From Ophiocordyceps camponoti-saundersi (nom. inval.) (Eukaryota; Ascomycota; Sordariomycetes; Hypocreales; Ophiocordycipitaceae): DNA of 64,000 nt. Numbering within the stretch: the stretch's first letter is position 1; each line of letters begins with the position of its first letter. The notes below the pieces were generated by a model, which saw only the letters and a list, made by a program, of their open reading frames with translations, had not been told where the DNA came from and did no database searches. A program made the position numbers and the translations under genes. The stretch covers positions 186,420 to 250,419 of the forward strand of contig PDHQ01000014.1 in NCBI GenBank assembly GCA_003339415.1, written 5' to 3'. Below, piece by piece: positions 30,659-41,989 of this stretch.

Positions 30659-33597
30659 CTAATACCACTCCCCGTCGGGTATGCCGTTGCCTGCGTTGAG
30701 AAAAGCTTCGATATCGCCCGCGCCATCCGTCTCGAGTACCTTCATGAGCTCCTCCTGTTGCTCGTGCGTGAGGCTGCCCTGTCGACTTGGGGGGAAGAAG
30801 GAAGGGTCAAAGCCGACGTTTTGCAGGCCGAGCCCCGTCACCGGACCCGTGTCGGAAAACGGGTTGGACATGGCATCGTTGAAGAAGCCGGCGCCGCCGG
30901 GACCGAAATTGTAAGGGGAGAGAAAGGGCGCCGGGGGCGTGAAGCAGTCGACCGGGCCCGTCGTCGTCGGCAGGGGTCGCTGAGCGGGGACCGGCGGACG
31001 CGAGGACGGGCCGAAAGCCGGCGTCGGTCCGGGGCCGAGATGAGGGGCCGGAGGTGGGTTAGCCGTCTGGCCGGGCATCAACTTCAGGTCCGGCGACGTG
31101 TGGGCCGAGGCGTCCGTGGCCGGCGCCATGCCTGTGGGCGAGAACGTGGTGCTCGGCGTCGAATTCGTGAGGCCGCCGGTGGGCAGCGACTCGGGCGGTG
31201 TCGGGAGCTGGCAGGCGTTGTGATCTGGGGGCGAGGCGAGTATGTGGTCGGGGGAGGTAAAAATGTCGAGATGAACGCCGTCTCCGGATTGGTTGAAGTC
31301 GGGGGGAAAGTACGAGAACCTCCGGCCGCTGGACTCGGTGGCCGGGTTGCAGAAGATGGAGTTGGAGCGGAATGTCGGGTGCGGCGGGAAGTTGGGGTCG
31401 ACGGCGAAGGTGTCCATGGGTTCGGCGGGGGAGTCGAAGACGAAGCCAAACTGAGGCGGGTTCAGGAAGGAAATCGGCTGCTGCTGCTGTTGTTGTTGCT
31501 GTGGCGGCGGCTGCTGCTGTCGTTGGTGTTGTTGTTGCTGCTGCTGCTGCTGCTGCTGACCCGACGAGTCCGCCAGCTGGACGCTCTTGTCAGCGGCCGG
31601 CGAAGGGCTCGCCAGTGACAGGGTCGGCTGCTGGTTGTCAGCCCCAGTCGACTCGTAGCTTTGCAGGCAGGCCTTGGCGATGACTCGATAAAGCTGCGAC
31701 GTGTAGGCCGTCCCCGGCCAGCGTTCGGCGCAGCGGTCGAGGCATAGCAGAGACTCGTTGACCAGCTCCTCCACCTCGGTTCGCGGATGAGCCAACCGAA
31801 CGTCGGCGTACGACGTCGCCCACAGAAGAGCGTCCAGGGCCAGGCTGAGCGTCAGCAGGAAGATCCAGGTGATGGACACGGTGCCGTCCTTGATCTGCTC
31901 GCGAGCCTGCTCCAAGACGGAGGCCGAGCTTTCGAAGCAAATGGCGGCGGCCCGTGGCGACGGCTGAGGCACCTGCGGCGACGGCCTGTACAAGGCGACC
32001 CTCAGATAATGATAATAGCCAATGAACCTGGATTGACCGTCAGCGTTGAGTTGGAAAGGAGAGGGGAGGGCGACTGGAAAATGACGATACCAGGATTTGA
32101 ATCCTCGAGGGTTCTCCGGACTCTCGTCCAGCCAAGCCTTGAGCTTCTGCTCGACCTGGCCGAACCAAGGGTGTGAGTCGTTCTTGGGCTCGGCCCTCTT
32201 CTTCTCGTATAGGACCCTCTTGATCTCGGCTTGGAACTGCCTCGTCTTGTAGAGGTGGATGGCGACGAGCTTGCTGTCCGAGGGCGGCCCCGGCTTGATG
32301 CCGCTTGGGGTGATACAGGCATCGTCAACGGGGGCGAAGAAAGCCACGTCGAGGCGATCGTCACTGGTGGCGAAGCCGCTGGGCCGGCCCATGTGGTAGG
32401 AGAGGCCGCATTCGGCCGTGGCGACGATCCAGACGAGACGGCGGCGCATGTCGAGCGTCTGCGGATCCAGGTTGTAACCGGCGGTGATGGTCTGCTCATC
32501 GGCTAAGCCCTCCTGCAGGCAGATGCGGGTGGCGAGACCGATGACATAGTAAAAGGGCGTTCTCGCCGGCGTGAGCAGTGAGTACTGGCCGATCATGAGC
32601 AAGCACTGCAACGACCTGAGATCCTTGGGCCGGATGAGAGCCTCGGCGTAGCGCATGGCGGCGACGTAGTAGCTGTCCGCCAAGCCGGCGTATTGGATTT
32701 CAAGCTTCTGCAGACTGACGGCAATGGCCATGCGTACGACAAAGTTCTTGTAGGCGTCATCGTCTCCATCGTAAACGGCGGCCAAGTCTCGGTCAAAGTC
32801 CTTTTCGTGGAGGAGCGGCCACAACAGTTGGGCTGCCGAAGTCAGCAAACACTGATTATTCGGGGGGAAAGGGGGCCTCTCACATTTCTGCTTGTAGACT
32901 CGGGCCAGATTCTCGGCAGTCTCGCGTTTGGGCAAGGACTCGGCAGGATGATCGCTGATGACGGGATAGCTCTTCTTACGGCCGGCAGACATGTGAACAG
33001 ACTGCATGCGACGAACTTGGGGTATCAGCTCGGAGATGCGGTGCGACTCGGTATAGCGTTTGGCCTCCTCCATAAGCAGGCGAGACATGGCGATGCCGCT
33101 ACTGGGACCGAGATAGCGTGGCGTCTCGTCGCTGGCGCCGACACGGATCATGCCACCGGGACGGAGGATGTCTTCGTTGCTGCAAGGGTAGTCGTTGCCA
33201 TCGTCGGTATACTGGCGGAGCTCGGCCTCGAGGGTGCGGACCTTGTCCTGCAGCCTGACGACATAGTAGCGATTGATCTTTCTGCCCTTTGTAGTGTCGA
33301 GATACTCGCACGTCGATCCGGACCTCTCGCAAGGGAGACAGCGAGGCAAGGTCGGGTCGCATCGTGTTTTCCTCTTGTCGTTGATTTCGGTCAGTCAGGT
33401 CTTTTGGGGGGGAGAAAGGGGTTGTGTGTTACCTGACGGCAGCGGCAGCAGGCGGTCAGGGTGTGAGCTACGCGCTGGCCGGAGCCATCATCGTCGGAGA
33501 GGTCGGGAAGGCCTTGGGGATGGCGCTGAGATTGGCCGAAATGCTGGCGAGGCGGGACCGAACCCAGGCCCTGGCGAAAGATGTGGGCAGGGTCCAT
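30659..33597 (-). CDS. Zn2Cys6 transcription factor with fungal_trans domain and Gln-rich tail
   Basis: This is a nuclear DNA-binding regulator. Minus-strand exons are 33597-33433, 33373-32884 and 32832-30659, giving 942 codons plus stop. The zinc cluster has Cys50, 53, 60, 67, 70 and 77 (spacing 2-6-6-2-6) and is split by the first intron (33432-33374, 59 bp) between CRCRQ and RKTRC. A dimerisation helix follows (YYVVRLQDKVRTLEAELRQY). The second intron (32883-32833, 51 bp; donor GTGAGA, branch GCTGAC) is probable, but the frame stays open if it is retained. The middle domain includes LLWPLLHEKDFDRDLAAVYD and MRRRLVWIVATAECGLSYHM, typical of fungal_trans. The last 300 residues hold poly-Gln and Pro/Ser-rich activation-like sequence. 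The target pathway is unknown. Confidence 0.88.
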
Positions 33598-34520
33598 GAG
33601 CAGGAGATGAGAGGAAGCGACGCGATGAGAGCGCAGGCGTCATCACCGATGTTGAGCTAGATTCGGGGGCGCATTGGCCTGTAGATAGGCGTAGTGTGTA
33701 GGTGGTATGTAGGAGGTATGTAAGGTGTAATCCGTATATGTTTGTATGTTCGTAAGTGTGTGTGTGTGTGTGTTTGAAGGAGATGGTGAAGATGGCGATG
33801 ATGGTGAAGATGGCGATGAAGACGATGGTGAAGACGATGACGACGACGTCGCCGATGATGATGATAAGAATGATGATGATGAATGCTGTGGATTTTGACT
33901 GGTCGTTGGTTGGTTCGTCGGTCGCGGATACGAGGAGTGAACGACGAGAGAGGGAGAGAGAGGGGGGGGGGGGGAGTGAGAGCCAAAATTCTAGGTGGAT
34001 GTGGTAGGCAGAGGAGAGAGTGGTTTTGCGAACCTGCACGTGGGCGCACTGTACATGGGTAGGTACCAGATGCCTGTTAGGTGGTGCCAGTGGCGGCGGT
34101 AGGGTACATCGTATGTATGTATGTGCTAGTAGTAGTAGGCAGAACCTGACAGGGTTGGACTGGAAGAGCAGCAGCCCCAGCAGCCCAAGCAGACGGGAGA
34201 GAGAGATGTGCAGGTATGAGGTGGTAGGCAATCGTCCAGGTCCCTGTACCCGGTACTCCGTGGCAATCTTGGGAAGAGAGCCAAACTCGAGAGTGAGAGC
34301 CTGAGAGCTTGAGAGGTAATAACTTCGAATAAGGCACGACATCATGCTCTAGCGGCTAAGGTTTCCGGGCGATCGGGGGCCCCGTAGCAGGTACCTGGTC
34401 GTTAGCGGAGTCTTGTCTTGCATCATCAACAATCACCCTGATTCATCATGGTTCCCGATCCCAATGTCGATCACTTTCTTTTCTTTTGACGTGTTTTCGC
34501 GTTTCTCGAATAAAGACATC

Positions 34521-34538
34521 TACGGAGTATACTCCGTA
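34521..34538. promoter_or_regulatory. 18-bp perfect palindrome TACGGAGTATACTCCGTA
   Basis: The sequence equals its own reverse complement and contains CGG-N8-CCG, the inverted-triplet layout bound by many Zn2Cys6 dimers. It sits in the divergent region, about 0.9 kb from one regulator start and 1.3 kb from the other. Binding is inference. Confidence 0.5.
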
Positions 34539-35220
34539 TATATGCACGGATTAAGGCATCTGTCCATCTATTCCAGGGTAGTAGGTATGTATGTAAGTAG
34601 GTACGGATACTGCCTAATTCGACATCATCAAATCTTCTCCATGCAGTTGGTCGGTGGGTAACAAGTCAGATGCTGCCACCTACTACCTACAGCCTGCCTA
34701 CAGATACTAGTAGTGGTCGGACGAGGCGCCGCTGCAGAAAAAGGTACCTGCCCACCACCAGCATCCGTACCCACTACGGACGTAGAGTGAGCCAGTAAAG
34801 TGAGTGAGTGAGTGCCTGCTACATCCATACAACCTTGGCTACACACACCTCCCAGGCTGCCGCCAACAATGACCGGTTGCAGTAGCGCGTTCAAGCCGTC
34901 CTCCGGCCCGTCCGACCCTACCATGGCTGGAAGAAGTGGTGTATCGTGTACGGATTATGGCTGTATGTATGTGGCATGTACGGATACGGACACAGCACCA
35001 TGTATGTGCGGATAGGCGGTAGGTATCGGGTACCACGGGATCCATGTCATCCACCCATGTCATACCCTTGCTCGCCCTGCCATCCTGGGAAGCATTTTGG
35101 CTTTTGCCCGCTCATCAGCCAACCAGAGGCCGTGCCGTCTTCTTCTCCCTCTCCCTCTCCCTCTCCCTCTTGCTCTGCCTCTTGCTCTCCGTCCCTTTTT
35201 TTTTTTCGAGTGGCACTGTA

Positions 35221-35276
35221 TTATCCGTAGTAGTATCCGTAGTGGCATCCGCAGTGGCATCCGCAGTGGCATCTGT
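35221..35276. repeat. 12-bp tandem repeat (GTGGCATCCGCA)
   Basis: About four units of a 12-bp motif, (A/G)T(A/G)GCATCCG(C/T)A, run head to tail with slight decay at the left end. Confidence 0.8.
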
Positions 35277-35813
35277 ACCTAGGTAGGTACCTAGTAATAT
35301 CAAGTATCCGATTCGGCTCAACCTCACTTTTTCTCCTCCCACCTCTTCCCTACATACACCCTACGGTCGGTCCCTCACGGCCCCTACACGGCCCCTATCA
35401 ACCTATCTACCTACTCATCTACATACTCCGTACATACACTGGCTATCGTCCTCATCAGTCAGACATCGCGATACCTCACCCAGAATCGACCCTCTACTGC
35501 CACCTAGTACCTTCTTTTCTTTCCTCCTTCCTTCTCCTCCTCCTCCGCTTACCTACTCACCCAACTACTGCTGCTGCTGCTGCTGCTATCGCTTAGTACC
35601 TACTTGCCCCTCCTCTTCCTCAAGCAACCTCCTCTGCCCCTCTAATCCATCCTCCTTCTTATCCTCCTCCTCTCTCGCCTCCTCCTCCTCTCTCTCCTCC
35701 TCCCCGTCTCTGTCCTCCTCCTACTCCTCCTTTCTTCATCATTATCATCATCATCTTCTTCTTCAGCAGGAGCAGCTTCATCATCAACTCACTCATATCC
35801 TTGCGCGTGGGTC

Positions 35814-38141
35814 ATGCCCCGCGCCAGCTTCTCCCGCAACCCCCTTCTTAGGGTTTCGCGCCCCGTCTCGGCTTGCTCGCGATGTGAGACTTTCCTCCTC
35901 TCCTCCTCCCCCTCCTCCTCCTCCTCCTCCTCCTCTCCCTCCGCCTGTCCACCTTCGTCTGCGTCGCCTAACCCCTAATCCAGGTCGTGCTGCCAAGGTC
36001 AAGGTAAGCGACGTCTCCGGCGAGCCCCGTCTCCTCGCTGACCCCCCTTAAAGTGCGACGGCAAGCTTCCCGCCTGTACCGCCTGCGAAAAGGCCGGCCG
36101 AGAGAATGATTGCTCTGCTGCCAATGATCAATTCGCCCGCGGCAAGGAGCGAAGGTCGCATCCCCAATCCCCTTCCCCTCTCCCATCTAAACATCTCCCT
36201 GGCTGACACCATAAACCAGCTACGTCGCCGCCTTGGAACTCCGCATCGAGAAGCTCGAGAGACGCCTTCAGTACGCCAAGTCGCGCAAGGCTTCTGTCGC
36301 CCTACATGGCCCCGACGCCTCGGCCATGGCTCACGTTGATCGCCGAGACTCCCTCGCCTCCATCCGCGCCGCCATCCATCGCAAGGACGCCAAGAGCCGC
36401 GAGAACCACGACGTCAATTCCATCGTCTCCGACTTCGCATCCCTGTGAGTCGATCCGCCTAGCCCTAGTCCGCCTCCCCGCTGACTCCATCAGCTCCGTC
36501 AACGCAACCACCCGCGACTTTGAGCCGTCGGCCAGCAACATCACTTTTGCCGGCCTCGTCCTCGCCGCCACCACAAACGACCAGATCCCTGGTCCCGCCC
36601 CCCAAGGCTTACCGCCTCGTCCCGCCGCCCATGCCATGATCCAATACTTCATGGCAAACATTTACACCCTCTTCCCTTGCTTCTCCGAGACGACGCTCCT
36701 CACCATCCTCGACGATGTCTATCAGCGCGATGACCGCATGGTCAAGGACTCGGGATACTGGCTTCTCTACATGGTCCTTGCCATCGGCGCCACCGCCCAG
36801 AGCCAGCGCATCAACGACGACAACTACCTCCACGGCCTCAGCTTCGTCTCCAAAGCACTTCTCTATGCCGACAGGGCTCTCGCCCCCGGCCACGTCTCCC
36901 AGATCCAGTCGCTCCTCCTCTTGACCCTGTATTCCATGTTCGACCCAGCACACTTTGACAGCTGGCATCTCATTGGTTTCACGGCCCGCGCCGTGGTAGA
37001 TTTAGGTTTCCATCAGGACCCGCCGCTGTCATCGAGATCCGACAAGGCCGCCCTCGACCTGCGCCGCAGGATCTTCTACTGCGTCTACGCTCTTGATCGG
37101 TAAGGCAACCTAGATCCTTGGCCCCTCCGCTTCCGGCTAACACGGCCAAAACTCAGAGCCATCAGCATGGCCCACGCCCGTACTTTTTCCTTCATCGACG
37201 AAGCCGTTAACGTGGCCTTTCCCACCAAGCCGGGCTCCGGTCGGCCGCTGTCCCTGTCCGGCTCCATGTCGGGCCCGCAGTCGGCAGATCCGGCCCTCCT
37301 CGTCTTCCAGCTCCGCCGCGCCCAGTCGTTTTGGTATCAGGAGCTGTACCAGTCCGACCCGACGCCGCTGCCCAACCCGTCGGCCTTTTTGTGGCAGATG
37401 TGTCTCGAGATGCGTGAGTGGGGAGAATCGCTTCCCAGCAGTCTACCGGCCGGCACGCGCCGCATGCTGGAACAGGAGCTGTGGTACAGCTACGTCTACT
37501 GCATCGCCCCGTCTGCGCGGGCTCCGCACATCACGGACCACAGCCGGATGCTCATCTTTGAGTACTCGCTGGCTTACCTCAACAGCATGCACGAGACGGC
37601 ATGCGGCGGCCTCAACAGCGCCTTCTACACGTACCACGACGCCCTCAAGGTATACTTCATGGCCAATCAGTTCATCGCCGTCCTCCGCGACGCCCAGGAC
37701 CTGCTCATCTCGGGCACCTACGTCCCTCCTCCGCCGTCACCGCCGGGCTCGGCCCCGGCCCCGCCCATACCGCGCCGGCAGCTGCGACCCGCGGAGGACA
37801 ACCTGGAGAGGAGCCTGTGGTGCCTGTCGAGGATCCCCGAGACGCTGGGGCTGTACGGCACGCGCTGGGAAGACTCGATGATGCTGAAGCAGAGCTTCGA
37901 GCAGATATCGACCGAGACGGTCCAGGCTTTGCAAAAGCGTCAGCAGATGCGAACGACGACGACGACGACGACAACGACGACGCCGACGACGACGACGCCG
38001 ACGCCACTCATCAACTACCAAGACGGCCTGCCCCAGCCCATGACACACCAACGGCCAGGGCAGCAGTCGCCGGCACCCGTCGACGTAGGCTGGGCAGCCG
38101 TCGATCCGGCGCACATGATGCCGGTGGCGGGACGTCAATGA
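35814..38141 (+). CDS. Zn2Cys6 transcription factor with fungal_trans domain
   Basis: This is a nuclear regulator encoded by six exons: 35814-35883, 35984-36003, 36054-36154, 36220-36444, 36494-37099 and 37157-38141, giving 668 codons plus stop. The zinc cluster is Cys21, 24, 31, 38, 41 and 50 (spacing 2-6-6-2-8) and spans three exons. Exon 2 is only 20 nt and completes Cys24 plus RAAKVK. A coiled-coil linker follows (YVAALELRIEKLERRLQYAK). The fungal_trans domain covers about 170-480, including AMIQYFMANIYTLFPCFSET and LDLRRRIFYCVYALDRAISM. The tail has an acidic-to-Thr low-complexity run (TTTTTTTTTPTTT). The exon 3 donor (GTCGCA) is weak, but the frame and acceptor support it. The target pathway is unknown. 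It is divergent from the preceding regulator. Confidence 0.88.
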
Positions 38142-38875
38142 ATATTTCCTTCCTCCATCACATGGATATCCTGCAGACGGCCTACACAGGGAGGGAGCTC
38201 TGCCGCAGAAGATGCTGTTTTTGTTTTTCTCTTCCTCTTTGGTATACCCGCTCCGGCATCTCCATCTTCCTACCTGAAGTATGCAGCGTCATGAACAGAT
38301 ATCACCTCTATCATACTGTACAGGCTTGTTTTGCAACTGCTCAGCACTAGATCTTTGACGTAACGTACATACATGCAGGGCTAGGCCATCCTGATCTTGC
38401 GTGCCTCTATGGGGAGGGGCGAAGGGGAGCTCGACACATCGTCCTCCACCTTGTCACCATTCCACACCGGAGACGCCCAAAACGTCTGTCTTTTTTCTCC
38501 GCCCTTCTGTCCCATCTATATGCCCTTCATGTGGATGATTTGAGTGCCTGAGTTAAGGGTGGGTGAGGGCGGTAAATAGCCATGAGTTCTTTTCCCCGTT
38601 ATTTCGGCTGGCGCCAGTTGGAGGATTGGAAAAGGGGTGGGGAAGAAGAGAGAAGATCAATCATAATCTGCTTCCCTTTTTTTTTCCTTCACCCCCCTTT
38701 TTTTCTCCTCTCCTCCTCTCTTTTTTTTTGTTCTTTCTCGGCGGATTTTTTTCGGGGTGGTGAGATTGATGGGGAAAATGATGCGGATGCATGTTTTGGT
38801 TTTGATAATGGGGGAGATGGGAAAAGGAGAAGGAGAAAAATCGTATGTATGTATGTTTTTTTTTCTTCGTCTTGG
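38142..38875. other. convergent intergenic region
   Basis: This lies between the facing 3' ends of the second regulator and sfh1. T-rich and CT-rich runs (38675-38750) occur and no gene is seen. Confidence 0.55.
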
Positions 38876-40049
38876 CTATGGGAGGCGGGGATCGTTGAGG
38901 TGAAGATTTTTAATGGGGCGGGGAAGTTTGCGGTCGCGGTCGTAGAAGAAGCTGCAGTTTGCGCAGAGGGTCTATCATCGTCAGTGACCGGGTGGGAGGG
39001 TTGGGAAGATGAAAGGGTGTGAGAACGAGAGTGGAAAAGAAGGGGAAGGAAAAAAAAAAGGAGTATAGAGTTCTCTCTCACCTTGGGACCAGAAGGACCA
39101 TCGCGAACAGACCAGACGCAAGTCCCCCAAGCGCAACAATGGGTACAACGCCAGGCAGCGCGCTCGACGTCCGAAAGCCCGCCGGAGCCGAAGCCGCCGC
39201 CGACGTCGGGCGTGCCGCGACCGCCGGGGGTGCCGCCGCGCGCGAGGGGGCTGAGGCTTCGGAAGCGGCGCTTCTTCTTGGACCTCTCGCCTCGGCCCAT
39301 GCGCTCCTCTTCGACTACCTGGACGGCGAAGTCGCCGGCGGCGGCGGCGGAGACGGATGCCGCGGCGAGGGGTGTGCTGCTTCCGTTGTTGTTGCTGTTG
39401 TTGTTTCCGCCTAGGAAGCCGGCGGCGGCGGAGCTGAAGCGAGCCGTTTCGCGGCGCAGACGACGAACCTGACGCTCGCGATCGCCCTCGCGCTTCTCCA
39501 TTTCTTCCTTGCTCAGCACCTCTACCTTGGGCTCCCATTCGTCCGCCAGGTGTTCCGGTTCGTAGCGCCAGCCGGCCTCGGCTCCGTGGGCCGCGTCGTT
39601 GGGGAGATCCTGCTGGAGGCCGCCCCAGCCGGCGACGAGGCCGCCCGCTTCGCAGGCTTCCTTCTTGAGCCGCAGGACGGCCTCGTAGATGGCGTGCGTC
39701 ATGGCCGGCACCCACTCGCCCGCCAGACCGAGGTCGGCGCACGTCACCTTGGCAAATGCCTCGGCCGTGCCGGGAGGGTGGAGGAGCGACCACTCGAACT
39801 TATCGGTGTACAGCATCGATGACAGGTTGAGATTGAGAGTGATGATGCAGCGATACGTGTCGTCCGGGTTGATGTCGTCTTCGCCGTCGGCCGGCACGGG
39901 CGTCGCCTCTGCCGTTACATTAGGCGGCGCGCCAAGGAAGGACGGCGTGGCCGGCTGAGATGGTGCGCCCCCTCTTGCAAAGGACGCAGGCGAGGCGGCG
40001 CCGGACTTGAAGGGCCTCGGAGTGCCGATGGCGGCTAGGGTTGCTGCTG

Positions 40050-40083
<34 letters not shown>

Positions 40084-40815
40084 TTGTGGCGGCGGCGGCG
40101 GCGGCGGCGCGGTGTGGAAGAGCGGGTGTAATGCCACGCCGGCATATTCGTCGAGCTGGGTCCGAATCTGCTTGCTGATTTCGGCCGCTGCACCGGGTCG
40201 ATTGGGCAGATCCAGGTCCTGTGCCAGCGTCAGGGCGAATTGATCGGTGGTGATGAGCGTCTCGTGCAGGTTCCAGCAAAAGATGTCGCGCAGCTTGTAG
40301 GGAACGGTGGCCTCTCCCTGGCGATACTGCGGCAGCGACGTGTCGACGGCGTTTGGATTAGGCGGCGGAAAGGCTGGCTGGGGCACAAAGGAAGGGACGT
40401 CGAGGTCGATGCGAACGGGGATGAGGGTAAGAGGGAGAGCCGCCTGCGCCAGGTTCTGCTGTTCACTTCGCGAGGCGCGATTCTTGCCCATCCAGTCGCG
40501 CCATATGCCCTGAACATTGACCGGCTCCTTGGTTTCCTTTCCTGCTCTCTCGGCCGCGTCCTGTCTCGCGGCCGAATCCTCTTTTCGCAGGCTGCGCAGG
40601 CCAGTAGGTCTTCGACGCTGATCGTCGCTATCGTCGTCCAGCTCGTCGAAGCCGTCCTCTGCATAGTTGATGATGGTCGTTCCTCGCTTCGTCGTTCTCG
40701 AGGTCGGTCCCGTCGGCGCGCTTTGCAGCACCGGCGTTAGCAGCGAGTTATTGTAGGCTCGCAGCCGAGGCGCGTATGTCGACTGGAAGGCCTGGGGCTT
40801 GCATCGTTCCATCAT
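38876..40815 (-). CDS. sfh1: SNF5-family chromatin remodeller subunit (RSC subunit SFH1)
   Basis: This is a core subunit of the RSC/SWI-SNF remodelling complex in the nucleus. Minus-strand exons 40815-39082 and 38971-38876 give 609 codons plus stop; the 110-bp intron has donor GTGAGA and acceptor ATAG. The N-terminus starts MMERCKPQAFQSTYAPRLRA. The two SNF5 repeats follow: IPVRIDLDVPSFVPQ through YKLRDIFCWNLHETLITTDQ, and YRCIITLNLNLSSMLYTDKF. A C-terminal GATA-type zinc finger (CTHC, then about 20 residues, then CANC) is split by the intron between GPSGPK and TLCANC and ends NDPRLP. A poly-Gln run interrupts the region between the repeats. The finger distinguishes this from plain SNF5. Read without splicing, the frame runs into Ser/Pro low complexity. 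Confidence 0.93.
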
Positions 40816-41242
40816 CGTTCATTGCCGGAGAGGAGGATCTCGGAGAAGGCCGCGGGGGAAGGAAGAGTGAGTCGTCGTTTCTTGCTGTTTCGGCGAGTAA
40901 TTCCGAGTCTCCTCGTCTCGTCTCGTCTCTTTTCGACTTGCGATTCTCTTCTCTCTTTCGTCTTCGTCGTCTTCTTTCTTTGCTCCTTCGCTCGCTTTCT
41001 CTGCGCAACCCGCGCTGTTTGGCCCGCTGGGTAATTGGGCGCAGGGGAGGGGGGGGGGGGGGGTGGAAAATTGGAATGTATCTTATGTAAGCAGGGTCCA
41101 CTGACCGACTTGCATGTCTGCCCTGAACCTCCCTGCAACTAACATCTCTCAACCACCTAAAACATCGTCAACGGCTTCAGGCAGTCTGCATATCTTTCTC
41201 TATTACTTGCACATATTGCCCCCCCTATAATCCCTCCCGGAT
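40816..41242. promoter_or_regulatory. 427-bp bidirectional promoter of sfh1 and zim17
   Basis: The two genes start back to back. The region has TCGTCTCGTCTC repeats (about 40913-40927), a CTTTCTTCGTC-rich run and a G run (41044-41062). No motif was assigned. Confidence 0.55.
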
Positions 41243-41803
41243 ATGCCTCCGATATTATCGCCAAGGCCGATCCTCCGCCTTTCCCTCCCCCTCCAGTCCC
41301 GTCCACGCCTTACTCCGCCACTACCTCGCCAAACCCTCGCCCCGATAAGCTCGCGACCACGCTTCACCATCCCCCGAGCGCTTCCGCACTCGAAAAGCAG
41401 CGAAAACGAAGTGGACGAATCTTTCGATCCCGTCTCAAGCTACGATCAAGACCCCGCGATACCGAAGCGCGACCGTCCCGATCCCGCCTACTACCTCCTC
41501 ACCTTCACCTGCATCCCCTGCGACGCTCGCACTCAGCATCGCGTCTCCAAGCACGGCTACCACTATGGCTCTGTCCTCATCACTTGTCCGGGCTGTAGGA
41601 ACAGACACGTCATCAGCGATCATCTACGCATCTTCGGTGACCGCGACGTTACCGTCGAGGAGCTCATGCGTGAGAAGGGCCGGCTGGTCAAGAGGGGCAC
41701 CCTGGGCGAGGACAGTGACGTAGAGTTTTGGCCTGAAGAGCTGAGCTCTACTCAGACGTCGTCATCGTCGGAGACGCAGAGCGACGAGCAGAAAAACTCA
41801 TAA
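41243..41803 (+). CDS. zim17: mitochondrial DNL-type zinc-finger protein ZIM17/HEP1
   Basis: ZIM17 (Tim15/Hep1) keeps mitochondrial Hsp70 soluble in the matrix and so supports protein import and Fe-S work. It is a single exon of 186 codons plus stop. The first 50 residues are Arg/Ser/Pro-rich with almost no acidic residue, as in a mitochondrial presequence. The zinc finger uses Cys90 and Cys93 (FTCIPCDAR) and Cys115 and Cys118 (ITCPGCRNRH). The conserved stretch HVISDHLRIFGD corresponds to the DNL motif, here DHL at 126-128. The tail is acidic and Ser-rich. The length fits the family. It is divergent from sfh1 and convergent with utp20, 186 bp apart. Confidence 0.93.
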   Translation: MPPILSPRPILRLSLPLQSRPRLTPPLPRQTLAPISSRPRFTIPRALPHSKSSENEVDESFDPVSSYDQDPAIPKRDRPDPAYYLLTFTCIPCDARTQHRVSKHGYHYGSVLITCPGCRNRHVISDHLRIFGDRDVTVEELMREKGRLVKRGTLGEDSDVEFWPEELSSTQTSSSSETQSDEQKNS

Positions 41804-41989
41804 TATTCAACCATATACCCCTTTCTCCCTTAACGCAAGCATCTATCCGGTGTAAGCACGACTCCCGCACAGCAAGTCAATATCGAACGAGGCACAACTT
41901 CGCCATATTACCCTCCCGCCCCGTTGGCTTCTTCATAATCGTACCCAGCTTGGAATGTAACCGATACCAACCCCTGAACGCCCAGCCCA

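Larger units (their letters stand above)
33598..35813. promoter_or_regulatory. 2.2-kb divergent intergenic region between two Zn2Cys6 regulators
   Basis: Both neighbours read outward, so this holds both promoters. Seen here are a GATGGTGAAGATGGCGATG-type tandem (about 33781-33890), an 18-bp palindrome (34521-34538), a 12-bp tandem (about 35230-35276), TAGGTAGG/GGTACC motifs and a long pyrimidine-rich leader (about 35515-35760) before the second regulator. A 285-codon minus frame at 33488-34345 is low complexity and rejected. Confidence 0.6.

Noticed and set aside
30431..31618. 395-codon plus-strand frame
   Set aside because: It is antisense to the Zn2Cys6 regulator's GC-rich 3' coding region, and its composition (Arg/Gly-rich) is that of a shadow frame.
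33488..34345. 285-codon minus-strand frame upstream of the first regulator
   Set aside because: It is low-complexity Ile/Thr/His translated from GAT/GTGT repeats; only its last part overlaps the true first exon, in another frame.
38689..38875. C-terminal extension of the SFH1 frame
   Set aside because: Reached only by reading through the 39081-38972 intron; the spliced frame stops at 38876.
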